DNA of 64,000 nucleotides from JAEINY01 sp942490535. GTDB lineage: Bacteria > Bacteroidota > Bacteroidia > Bacteroidales > Marinilabiliaceae. Positions 35,115 to 44,317 of the stretch are shown piece after piece. A model generated the notes under the pieces. That model did not search any database and was not told the origin of the DNA. It worked only from the letters and a program-made list of their open reading frames with translations. The stretch spans positions 682,001 to 746,000 of the forward strand of contig CALNXQ010000004.1 in NCBI GenBank assembly GCA_942490535.1, written 5' to 3'. Positions within the stretch are counted from its first letter, which is position 1. Each line of letters starts with the position of its first letter. The position numbers and the translations under genes are program-made.

Positions 35115-36332
35115 TTACTCCCCCAACTGCCCCGCAATGAAACCGGTGGTCCAGGCGGCCTGTAAATTATACCCCCCGGTGATGGCATCAATATCCAACA
35201 CTTCGCCGGCAAAATAGAGATTCGGGCAAACTTTACTTTGCATGGTATTCAAATCGATGCTCTTCAGACTCACGCCACCACAGGTCACAAATTCATCACG
35301 GAATTTAGAAATACCTTTAACGGCATACACATCATTGGTGAGTAGATTAATGAGTTTATGCAGTCCTTTTTTACCCAGCTCCCCCCATTTCTTGCGGGGA
35401 GGCAAGTCACCTTTATCCAGCAAGAACAACCACAGGCGTTCGGATAAACCATAGGGTTTTATGTTAGCCAACAATTTATTGGGATGTTCACTGATGATGC
35501 GTTCCAATACCTCCATCACCACATTATTATTCTGCTCGTGGGTCCAATTCACCTGCACCTTGAAGTCATAGCCCATTTCATGGACCAGCCGAGCACCAAA
35601 GGCCGACACTTTTAAAATGGCCGGTCCGCTCATGCCCCAGTGCGTGACTAACAAAGGGCCTTCTGCTTTGATCTTCGTCCCCTGAATGATTACTAAAACC
35701 GGATCCACCACCACGCCCATCAACTGGGTGATGGCTTCCTGGGGCATATTAAATGTAAATAAGGAGGGTACCGGCGGTTCAATCTGGTGGTTTAATGCTT
35801 CCAGCCAATCCAAGCCACTTCGCTGGGGTGATCCGCCTGTGGTGACAATCACTTTATCGCACAGAAGCGGTGCCGCTTCATCCGTCTGAAAAGATAATTC
35901 CAACTGATCGCCCCGTTGTTTAATCGTTTTTACCCCCATGCCGCTGCGAATCTCTAGGTCCAGCCGGCGAGCCTCTCGTAAGAAACAATCAATGATGCTT
36001 TGCGAATCTTGTGACACCGGAAAAACACATTGATCTTCCTGAATAACCAGAGGCACCCCCCGTGCTTCGAACCACGCCATGGTATGCTTGGTATTAAACA
36101 CGTGAAAAGGTTTTTTCAACTGACGCCCTCCCCGGGGATAGGCTTTACACAACTCCGGGATGGAGGTGCAGCCATTGGTGACGTTACACCTTCCGCCACC
36201 CGAGATTTTAACCTTGGCCAGGAGTTTACGCGATTTTTCAAGAATAACCACAGTGGCTTCCGGATAGTTTTCTTTCGCTGCGATGGCCGCAAAAAATCCA
36301 GCTGCCCCACCTCCAATTATTCCAATCTTCAT
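35115..36332 (-). CDS. FAD-dependent oxidoreductase, HI0933/YhiN family
   Basis: About 405 aa starting at MKIGIIGG; GGAG lies four bases before this ATG, while an ATG ten codons upstream lacks a comparable site. The N-terminal Rossmann FAD motif is GIIGGGAAGFFAA, with the family-typical SGGGRCNVTN (about 46-55) and a C-terminal FAD-contact block (GEVLDIDAITGGYNLQAAW). A flavoprotein of poorly defined function in many bacteria; related to proteins annotated as BaiN or aminoacetone-type oxidoreductases. Length is normal for the family. Cytoplasmic, apparently monocistronic. Confidence 0.93.
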   Translation of the reverse strand: MKIGIIGGGAAGFFAAIAAKENYPEATVVILEKSRKLLAKVKISGGGRCNVTNGCTSIPELCKAYPRGGRQLKKPFHVFNTKHTMAWFEARGVPLVIQEDQCVFPVSQDSQSIIDCFLREARRLDLEIRSGMGVKTIKQRGDQLELSFQTDEAAPLLCDKVIVTTGGSPQRSGLDWLEALNHQIEPPVPSLFTFNMPQEAITQLMGVVVDPVLVIIQGTKIKAEGPLLVTHWGMSGPAILKVSAFGARLVHEMGYDFKVQVNWTHEQNNNVVMEVLERIISEHPNKLLANIKPYGLSERLWLFLLDKGDLPPRKKWGELGKKGLHKLINLLTNDVYAVKGISKFRDEFVTCGGVSLKSIDLNTMQSKVCPNLYFAGEVLDIDAITGGYNLQAAWTTGFIAGQLGE

Positions 36333-37202
36333 AAACTCCAACGCTTTAGTAATAGTCCTCATTGATACAATCGATCACACATCTGCCACAACCGGAGTAT
36401 TCACTCAAACCGTCCGCCGCTTCGTCCCGATAGATGTGACCGGCAAAATTAATCAATTATGGCCATTTAGGAAGCAGATTAAGTGTCATGCCACAAAAAA
36501 CACCAGAAAAGGGTATCCCCCTATTTATAATCCTTGCCCTAACCTGGACGAGCCAGAACCAAATAATGAATATCGATCAACAAATGAAGAACGCCGAATT
36601 CTTAAATCACCTATCGTTAATCACTATTCATCATTCCGGTGAGTCTAAAAACCATATCCCACCAAATAATACAAGAATACCCGCAGTAAGAGACTAAGTA
36701 ACCGTAATCCCTTCATCAAAGGAGCCTGTATATTCCGCCCTCGTCCTGTTAAATACATCTTCGTCCTGGAGGTACCCCGAGTCGTCCTGTCAGCCATCCG
36801 GACTGTCCTGCTGATGCAGATAGGCAAACTGGCGCCAGTTGGGAGCGTCCTGGGTATTATTTTGCCACCCTGGCCAACAGGATGGCGTCCTGGCGCACGA
36901 CCACCTGTCCTGGCGGGACTTTCGGACAGTCTGCCTGCCCACATCCCCCGTTCACGTAACATTTGTATGTTTTCTTTTATCGTTAAACTTTGCACCTTAA
37001 CCTTTTGCCTCTTACCTTCAAACGATACACTTCGCACTAGGCACTTTAAGCAGTGCTCCTCTCCTCCACAATAAAGTATTAAATTACCCCTCCCACCCCT
37101 TTCTTATCAAACAATAATGCTGTAACTTTAATCGTTATTAATGAAGGAAATACCTATTCAGCGTATCACCTCAAACGCTCTGTACCATTTAAACGAACCA
37201 TT
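36333..37202. other. Intergenic region with dispersed repeat and GTCCTG cluster
   Basis: 870 bp with no supported gene. It contains the dispersed repeat copy at 36540-36697 and seven GTCCTG hexamers at 36743-36912. A minus-strand 130-codon frame across the cluster looks low-complexity and is not accepted. Confidence 0.7.
36540..36697. repeat. Dispersed repeat R1, copy 1
   Basis: About 155 bp matching 52211-52362 with few differences, including AGCCAGAACCAAATAATGAA and ACCAAATAATACAAGAATAC-like blocks. Non-coding in both places. Confidence 0.85.
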
Positions 37203-38234
37203 ATGAAAAGCATCAGCCGGTCATCCACGCTTCTTCTTTCCCTGGTATGGCTCCTTACCTTACCAGTTCTTTCACACGCACAAGCCGTTGTAGCTACTCT
37301 TGAAAAAACCTTCTCTGGTATTAATCGGATTGAAATAGAAGGCGATTACTGTGATGTAGAAGTAAGCGGCTCGGCCACGAGCGAAGTGCGTTTTAAAGGT
37401 GAAATACGCTCTGCCGACCACTATTACCTCAACATTCACACCAGCGAGAATGGTGGCCTGCTAAAAATATGGGTAGATCACCCCAAAAGTAATCCGGGCC
37501 GTACCGCAGGAGACTTAATTTTGACGGTACCGAACCGCGCGGCCGTGGAGATTACCAATGCCAATGGTTCACTTGTTCTGGAAAACATGTCAGGCAATGC
37601 ATACAATCTCACCTCCACCCTTGGTAAAATTACCGCGCGCAATATTTCAGCCAATCTGACGATCCAATCCACATCAGGCAGTGTGCAAGTTTCCGGCATA
37701 AAGGGGGATGTGAAATCCATCAACCGCATGGGCGAACAAACCTTCACCGACCTCACCGGCCAGCTGACAGCAGAAGCGGAAAACGGGCGCATCATGGCCA
37801 AAAGCGTGACTGGCAAAGTACTGCTGAATACCACTCGCGGCCAGCAGGAGATCAGTAATGTCAACGGTCCCGTGGTTGTGGAAGCCAAAAAAGGTAAAGT
37901 GGTTCTCAATGCCATCACCGGTAACACCAAAGCGACCACTGAATCGGGCTCCATTGAACTTAACCAGGTAACAGGTACGCTCCAACTGGTAAGTGTCACC
38001 GGCAGCCAAAGCGGAAAAAGTGTTCGGCTCACCGGCGATTCGTCCTTTGAAGCGTCATCGGGCTCCATTAACATGCAATTGACCAATGCCAAGGAGAAAT
38101 TGAGTTTTTACCTCACCGCGACCTCCGGCCATTTAAAAGCCAAGGGCTCCATCGGGCGTCGTAACCTGGTCATTGACAACGGTGGCATTAAAATTACTGG
38201 TAAGACGGCTTCGGGCAGTCAAACCTATTTTTAA
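37203..38234 (+). CDS. Secreted DUF4097-type beta-repeat protein
   Basis: 343 aa. Signal peptide at residues 1-26 (ends SHAQA). The rest is a regular series of short strands and turns (ITNANGSLVLENMSGN, STSGSVQVSGIKGDVK, AENGRIMAKSVTGKVLL, TESGSIELNQVTG), i.e. the right-handed beta-solenoid expected of DUF4097/DUF2807 putative auto-adhesins. Probably periplasmic or surface-located; no enzymatic residues evident. In Bacteroidota such proteins often sit near anti-sigma or two-component genes, but here none is adjacent. Confidence 0.87.
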   Translation: MKSISRSSTLLLSLVWLLTLPVLSHAQAVVATLEKTFSGINRIEIEGDYCDVEVSGSATSEVRFKGEIRSADHYYLNIHTSENGGLLKIWVDHPKSNPGRTAGDLILTVPNRAAVEITNANGSLVLENMSGNAYNLTSTLGKITARNISANLTIQSTSGSVQVSGIKGDVKSINRMGEQTFTDLTGQLTAEAENGRIMAKSVTGKVLLNTTRGQQEISNVNGPVVVEAKKGKVVLNAITGNTKATTESGSIELNQVTGTLQLVSVTGSQSGKSVRLTGDSSFEASSGSINMQLTNAKEKLSFYLTATSGHLKAKGSIGRRNLVIDNGGIKITGKTASGSQTYF

Positions 38235-38418
38235 TCTGACGTAATCCTCTCGGTGAAAGCTAATGTCACTAAGATAAGGCTAAAGGCCTTTAACAATAAA
38301 ACAGGAAAGAGCGAAGCTGCTGACTGATTCATTAGACGAAAAAGCATGTTTCGAACACTCAAAGGCAGTGCCCCAAGCTTAAATGCTTCAGTCCGTACCC
38401 CCCTTTAATCCTGAAAAC

Positions 38419-40995
38419 TTACACTGAATTTCGGCTGGCATTGATATTTCCAAAGAGGGAGCGCATCACCATGGCTTCGTAATCGGCTAAATACTGATCT
38501 TTTCCGTCTGCCTGGGCCTTTTGTATTTCCATCAAGGCATATTGCTGGATGGTGAGCAGCGGCAATACCACTTTTTCGCGCAAACGGATACTCATGCGAC
38601 TGCGTGCATTATCTTCCAGTAACTCCTTATAACCCGATACCTTTAGCACCATCTCTTTGCTAACCAGGAATTCGTTGTGAATCATTTGCCAAAAGGCACC
38701 AAACTTAGGATCATCGGCCATGTAGCGGGTAATGGAAAAATTGGTTTTACTCATGCTCTGCATACTATTGGCAATTAAGGCCTGGAAAAACACAGAGGAC
38801 TGAAACAAGTCTTTACACGCTTGCAATTGCCCTTTATTTTCCATCGCTTTCAGAGCCGACCCCAAACCATAGAATCCGGGTACATTCTGTTTCAACTGAC
38901 TCCAGGCCCCCACAAACGGAATGGCCCGTAAATCTTCAAACTTCAACTGCTGATCACTGCCCCGCTTGGATGGCCGGCTGCCAATATTGGCCAACCCATA
39001 ATATTTTAAGGTACTGCGTTCCTCCAAAAAGGGCACAAAGAGCGGATGGTCTTTTAAAGCCTGGTACTTCTGCAGACTCCAGGTGGATAGCTCATCCAGC
39101 ACATTCCGTTGTTGCGGATCCAAATGGGCTGCCTGCTTATTAAAAAGGTTATTCTCAATCCCGGCAGCCAACAGGTGCCCTAAATTATGCACCGCTGCTT
39201 CCTTAATGCCATAATGCGAACTAATGGTCTGCCCCTGCACCGTCATTTGAATTTGGCGGCTATCAATGGTTTTGCCCAGAGCCGAATAAAAAAGATGCGC
39301 ATTACCACCTCCTCTTGCCGGTGGTCCCCCACGCCCATCAAAAAAAATCACTTCCACCTGGTGGGCGCGCGATACTTTTGTGATTTCCTCTTTAGCCCTG
39401 TAAATGGACCAGTTGGCTGTAAAATAACCGCCATCCTTGGTCCCATCCGAAAATCCCAACATGACCGTTTGCTGCCGCCCCCGCTGCTTAAGGTGTTGCA
39501 CATAGGCCGCATCAGCGTAGATAAGGTGCATGGAATCTCCGGCTACTTGTAAATCATCAATGGTTTCAAACAGCGGCACGACATCCAGTATAAGAGGCGC
39601 CTTTCCCCATGCGCAGAGCCGGGCCAGCGCATACACTTTCGCCATATCCACCGGTCCGCGACAGTTGCTGATGATGTAGCGGTGAGCCCCTTTTTCGCCA
39701 TTGTTCAGCTGAATCTCCCGGATGACGCCAAAGCTTTCCAGGGTATCTTTCACCAGGGAATCGGCATATTCATCCAGATTAATTTGCCCCTCCAGATTTA
39801 AAAGTAAGTTGATTTGCTCCTCTTCCCCACGCTGCTGCCAATCAGCCGGCAATAAATGGGGATTTTTCAGCAAAACTTCCTGAAAGGCATTGGCAATCAC
39901 CCGGCTGTCCTGCCGTATGTCGATACCAGCAAAGTAGAAACCAAACAATTGCACCTTTCGCCTGAAAGATTGCACTTTATCCAGGAACAAGCCCTGATGC
40001 TCCTGCACGAGCAAACGTTCCAGTTCGATGAGCTGCTGCCGAAAATACTGCAGATCCACATTCTTTTCACCATTGGCATGGGTCAGTTCATCATAAAACA
40101 GATGATCCAGTTCGTTAATAATGTCGTACACTCCCACAAAACTCAAGCGCCGTTTCAAGTCTTTTATTTCCTGATGATAGCAACTGCTTAATGTATACCG
40201 CAAGCGTTGTGCTACTTTCCGGGTGGTATCCACTGTTACAAAGGGATTGCCATCCCGGTCACCGCCGGGCCAGAATCCCAGGGTAATTAATTGGCTGCTA
40301 TCACCCAGGTCGCTGATTAAGTTTTCCGATAAGCGATCCAGGAGCTCCCCAACGGCCGGATAAAAAATATTTCCCAAATACCAGGTTAACGCCATGGCTT
40401 CATCATAGGCCGTGGGTTTCTGTTTCCGGTAAAAGGGCGTCTTGCCAAGTTGTTGGAGCAAATCACGGGTCAAAGCAATATCCCCGCTTCTGATGGCCTC
40501 CGTCAAATCCGTGGAGATGGCCAGCACCCGGCCCGGATAAAACTGGGTGGGATGCGCGGTTAAGACCACCCGAATGCCGAAACCCGCGATCAGTTCTTTC
40601 AACTGAGATTCCAATTTGCGATTCTTCACCTTCTCTTTAATGCGGGTCCAATTGTCGGTAATGCGATGAATTTTTGTGTATGCTGCTTCCTCCAGCGCAT
40701 CAATCAAAACAATCTGCCGTTCCACATACTGAATCACCTTAAACAGAAACGAAATACGCTCTTCTTCCGAAAAACCCGGTTTATGTTCTTCAAAAAAACC
40801 GTTGACAATGGCTTCGGGTGATTGTTCCTGTTCATAGCCCTTAACACAGGCATCCTGTAAAAAAGGCAACAGCAATCCGGCTTGCTCCACAGCATCCAGC
40901 GGCAAGGTCAAAAACAGACTATTATACAACTGATATTTTAATTCAACCAGCTCCCGGAACGATTTTCCAATTTTATCACTCATAATTCCACTCAT
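38419..40995 (-). CDS. ppc: Phosphoenolpyruvate carboxylase
   Basis: 858 aa, a little shorter than typical enzymes. It carboxylates PEP to oxaloacetate, replenishing the TCA cycle in the cytoplasm. The catalytic-histidine motif is VLTAHPTQFYPGR (H148). Also present are FWPGGDRDGNPFV, MLGFSDGTKDGGY, the glycine loop FFDGRGGPPARGGG and the PEP-site GSRPSKR; near the end are AWSQLKQNVPGFYGLG and the terminal segment of the family. The usual start MSGIMSDK leaves a second possible ATG four codons on. Monocistronic, reading away from the DUF4097 gene's far side (convergent with it). Confidence 0.95.
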   Translation of the reverse strand: MSGIMSDKIGKSFRELVELKYQLYNSLFLTLPLDAVEQAGLLLPFLQDACVKGYEQEQSPEAIVNGFFEEHKPGFSEEERISFLFKVIQYVERQIVLIDALEEAAYTKIHRITDNWTRIKEKVKNRKLESQLKELIAGFGIRVVLTAHPTQFYPGRVLAISTDLTEAIRSGDIALTRDLLQQLGKTPFYRKQKPTAYDEAMALTWYLGNIFYPAVGELLDRLSENLISDLGDSSQLITLGFWPGGDRDGNPFVTVDTTRKVAQRLRYTLSSCYHQEIKDLKRRLSFVGVYDIINELDHLFYDELTHANGEKNVDLQYFRQQLIELERLLVQEHQGLFLDKVQSFRRKVQLFGFYFAGIDIRQDSRVIANAFQEVLLKNPHLLPADWQQRGEEEQINLLLNLEGQINLDEYADSLVKDTLESFGVIREIQLNNGEKGAHRYIISNCRGPVDMAKVYALARLCAWGKAPLILDVVPLFETIDDLQVAGDSMHLIYADAAYVQHLKQRGRQQTVMLGFSDGTKDGGYFTANWSIYRAKEEITKVSRAHQVEVIFFDGRGGPPARGGGNAHLFYSALGKTIDSRQIQMTVQGQTISSHYGIKEAAVHNLGHLLAAGIENNLFNKQAAHLDPQQRNVLDELSTWSLQKYQALKDHPLFVPFLEERSTLKYYGLANIGSRPSKRGSDQQLKFEDLRAIPFVGAWSQLKQNVPGFYGLGSALKAMENKGQLQACKDLFQSSVFFQALIANSMQSMSKTNFSITRYMADDPKFGAFWQMIHNEFLVSKEMVLKVSGYKELLEDNARSRMSIRLREKVVLPLLTIQQYALMEIQKAQADGKDQYLADYEAMVMRSLFGNINASRNSV

Positions 40996-41386
40996 TTTAA
41001 TTGAAAACAGATGGAAGGTAGAGATGTTTCAGCCAGCCGCAAATAATGACCAGCGGAAGGCCTGTGCCACCTGCTTATTCCATGTAAATATGGCCAATAA
41101 AACATTGATTTACCGTAAAAAATTAATTCAATCAACAGGAGACAACCGTTTTTATAAGCGCTACGAGGTAACCCCAATTTTTAGGCTTGAAAAGTTACTA
41201 CAATACAAATTGCCGGCGGCAACTTTTGAGCAGCGGATTAAATGCTGCAGAATAGGATGTTGATAAAAGAATACTTTCCCTGCAAGGGATATAGAACTGT
41301 TTACCGCCCAACAGCGATGGATAATCAACAAAAAAATGCATCACAAGAGCATTTCGCCACGAAGGGATCACATTAATAAGCTGAAT
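40996..41386. other. Intergenic region with satellite-related fragment
   Basis: 391 bp without a supported gene. A fragment at about 41228-41306 (GCGGATTAAATGCTGCAGAATA ... TTTCCCTGCAAGGGATATAGAA) resembles part of the 304-bp satellite unit. Confidence 0.65.
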
Positions 41387-42595
41387 TCACTCGACCCGCT
41401 CGGTTTTCTTTTGCATCACCTTGTTGAGGATAACATTTGGCTTGTACTCCCTGGTGGTCTTAACCGGTGTTGGGTTTGATTTGTTGGGTTTGAAGAACTG
41501 GAGGGAATTTTTGAGCCGCTCAGCCACCCGCTTTAAATGATCGGAGGTGTTAGCAATCTTTTCAGAGGCTGACGCATTATTTTGCGTCACCTGGTTTAAC
41601 TGTTGCAAGGCGTGGTTGACTTGATCAATGCCACTTCGTTGCTCGGCGCTGGCCGCGGATATTTCAGCGATTAATTCGGCCGATGAACGCAGATGTGGCA
41701 ACACCTGGTTGAACAGCTGGGCAGAGGTATGAACCACCACCTGACTCTCACTGGAGAGCTGGCTAATGTCATCCGCTGCTTGCCGGCTTTTCTCGGCTAA
41801 TTTTCTGATTTCGGCTGCCACAACGGCAAATCCGCGTCCGGCCTCACCAGCTCGCGAGGCCTCTACGGCGGCATTCAACGCCAGAATATTTGTTTGAGTA
41901 GCAATGTCGTTGATGATCTGTGTTTTTTCGCCAATACCCTTAATAGCCGTATTTATGTCGGACGAGAGTTGATACAACTGGGCCAGATGATTCATATTCT
42001 CAGCCGCAAGCAAATGGCTTTTATCGGCATTCAGAGCATTCCCTCCCACCATAGCAGCGATTTCTTCCATGGTACTGGACAGCTCTTCACTGGATGCAGC
42101 TTGTTCACTGGAGTCTTTTGCCAAATGTTGCGTGTGGGTGGTCAATTGCACTCCGGAATGGAGCAATTCATCTGAACTTCTGTTGATTTCTTTGATCAAA
42201 TGCTTCAGAACAAAGGCCAGTTTCTGAATACTGGAAGACAAACTGCCCAATTCGGTTTTACCGGTCTGTAGGTTCTTTACATTCTTAATGTTAAGATCAC
42301 CTTCTGCAATCTTATTCAGCTGACTCACCGCTTCCAATAAGGGTAATTGAACAATCTGCCGAATAAAATAAAAAACGAACAATCCAATCAGCAGAGCCGC
42401 TGGTACTGTCCACACCATTTGAATCAAACCAAACTGCCCCACAATAAAATACAAAACTGAAACACAATAGATGATTATAACAGTCAGAAGTGAAATAATA
42501 AAAAGAACTGATTTTTTAAACAGCCACCGAAGAACGAGATAGGCAAAAGGCAAAACAGCTGTCATTAAACCCGAAAAGATCAACAACTCATGCAT
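41387..42595 (-). CDS. Methyl-accepting chemotaxis-like protein without large sensor domain
   Basis: 402 aa. Three to four closely spaced hydrophobic helices at the N-terminus (about 1-95) are followed by a HAMP-like segment (EAVSQLNKIAEGDLNIKNV), then a coiled-coil MCP signalling domain. The conserved hairpin tip NILALNAAVEASRAGEAGRG is unmistakable. There is no periplasmic ligand domain, so it may sense a membrane or cytoplasmic state. No cheA or cheW neighbour is in the window. A basic C-terminal tail (KPNVILNKVMQKKTERVE) is present. Confidence 0.9.
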   Translation of the reverse strand: MHELLIFSGLMTAVLPFAYLVLRWLFKKSVLFIISLLTVIIIYCVSVLYFIVGQFGLIQMVWTVPAALLIGLFVFYFIRQIVQLPLLEAVSQLNKIAEGDLNIKNVKNLQTGKTELGSLSSSIQKLAFVLKHLIKEINRSSDELLHSGVQLTTHTQHLAKDSSEQAASSEELSSTMEEIAAMVGGNALNADKSHLLAAENMNHLAQLYQLSSDINTAIKGIGEKTQIINDIATQTNILALNAAVEASRAGEAGRGFAVVAAEIRKLAEKSRQAADDISQLSSESQVVVHTSAQLFNQVLPHLRSSAELIAEISAASAEQRSGIDQVNHALQQLNQVTQNNASASEKIANTSDHLKRVAERLKNSLQFFKPNKSNPTPVKTTREYKPNVILNKVMQKKTERVE

Positions 42596-42844
42596 ACATC
42601 AGAAATTAATAGAATTTGAAACTCATTTAGTACTCAATGATCTTAAAGATAAGGGATTCAACAAAACACTACTAAAATCTGCTGAATAAAATGATATTCT
42701 GATGGCCTGACAAACGGTTTTACACATCCCCGTTAGGTGATGTTTTTATCCCTTCAGCCACTCCTATAATTGTATTCATCCTCAAAAAACACACTTTAAT
42801 GGAATAAGTGGTCAACCTGATATTGGAATTCCTCTTATCCTGGT

Positions 42845-43885
42845 TCATTGCTCTTTAAGTATCTCTATGGTTTCATCCCCTGTACCTAACAAAATGGCTA
42901 TCCATTGGGTGCGTTCATTTTGTTCCAGCATAATTTTAATAGTGATCGTCAGTGGTACGGATAAAAACATGCCAACCGTTCCAAAAATATATCCCCAGAT
43001 AATCAGAGACAAGAAAACAACCAATGTTGATAAACCCAATCCTTTTCCCATTACCCGAGGTTCAATCACGCTCCCCATCACCACATTTACCAGCAGATAA
43101 CCAATACCCGTCCAAATCATCCCCCCCACACCCAACTGCAGCAAAGCCAAAAGAACAGTAGGTATTGCGGCTATAATGGATCCAATACTGGGGATGTAGT
43201 TTAAAAAAAATGCTATTACCCCCCATAAAATAGCATACTCGACACCCACCATAAGCAGCCAGATCCAGATAAAAAGACCAGTAAGTAAGCTTATTACCGT
43301 TTTTATGGAGAGGTAGTGCCGAATACTTTTACCGATCCTATCAAGATGTTTTAAGGAGTTCCCATGGATTTTCTCAACAAGGCGGGTTTTATTTATAAAC
43401 GTTTTAGTTTCCAGCAACATAAAAATGGTGATCAACAAAATTAGAAAGGAGTCGGACATGATGCGCCCAACCTCACTCAAGGCCCGTGTTGTAAAACTTA
43501 GTATTTTACCCGGATCAATCAGATCCAATAATTGACGTCTATTGATATTGGCACCTGTATTATTTAGATCATCAATGATGGACATCAGCATTTGGCGTAA
43601 GTTATCTTCATACTTGGGGGCATCTTTCATAAAAGCGGAAATAGAATTTCCGATAATACCTCCAAACAGAAATAAAATCAAACCAACACTGACTAATACT
43701 ATTAATATGGCCAAACTGAATGGAATTTTTTTCTTCTCTAACCACAATATGGGTTGTGTGCAAATGATACTAATAAACATTGCCAGTGTAACCGGCAATA
43801 TTAAGGATCGGGCAGTCATAACACCTGCTATGATCACAATGATTGCAGCAAGTTGCAGGGTCAACGATGTTTTTAACGCCTTCAT
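42845..43885 (-). CDS. AI-2E family transporter (PerM/YdiK-like)
   Basis: 346 aa integral membrane protein. Hydrophobic segments fall at about 9-45, 55-85, 145-165, 205-240, 240-275 and 285-325, in the order seen in AI-2E/PerM permeases. The conserved region includes the segment around FFLNYIPSIGSIIAAIP and the late VIEPRVMGKGLGLSTLVVFLSL. Members include autoinducer-2 exporters and sodium/proton antiporters, so the substrate is open. Stands alone. Confidence 0.9.
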   Translation of the reverse strand: MKALKTSLTLQLAAIIVIIAGVMTARSLILPVTLAMFISIICTQPILWLEKKKIPFSLAILIVLVSVGLILFLFGGIIGNSISAFMKDAPKYEDNLRQMLMSIIDDLNNTGANINRRQLLDLIDPGKILSFTTRALSEVGRIMSDSFLILLITIFMLLETKTFINKTRLVEKIHGNSLKHLDRIGKSIRHYLSIKTVISLLTGLFIWIWLLMVGVEYAILWGVIAFFLNYIPSIGSIIAAIPTVLLALLQLGVGGMIWTGIGYLLVNVVMGSVIEPRVMGKGLGLSTLVVFLSLIIWGYIFGTVGMFLSVPLTITIKIMLEQNERTQWIAILLGTGDETIEILKEQ

Positions 43886-44317
43886 TAGTGATGTTTTTTT
43901 GTGTGATAGAATTGAAACACAGTATTAATACCCAAAAGATACTGAAATTTAGGTTCTATAAGGGATTCATTCCACTTGGTCTTATTCTAAACAATTAATG
44001 GTAAAGCACCTGGTAATCTCTGCAGAGACAAGATTCTTCCCCAAAAGGTATAGGCTTATTCCAGGTCCTCTAGAATTCAACCCCATTTCCGGTTGTGCTA
44101 TGGTATAGTACATGCCTGAAAATGAAGCGCCTTTTCTTGATAAAACAGATCCTGTAAGGATCGAATACAATCACTTCCGCAGGTCAGAATAAACGCCGGT
44201 AAAAAACCACGGTGACACAAAATGATTGATAAAACATTTAACTTATTACCAGTGGCAAATGCAGAGATACAATCAAAGCGTGATTTTCTCATCCCTTATT
44301 TTGATTGGTAGACCGTA
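43886..44317. other. Intergenic region
   Basis: 432 bp with no supported gene. A segment at about 44118-44160 resembles 34925-34960, suggesting a degraded dispersed repeat. Confidence 0.55.

Noticed and set aside
36645..37037. Minus-strand 130-codon frame
   Set aside because: It spans the GTCCTG cluster, has low-complexity Arg/Gly/Thr composition and no start context or family resemblance.
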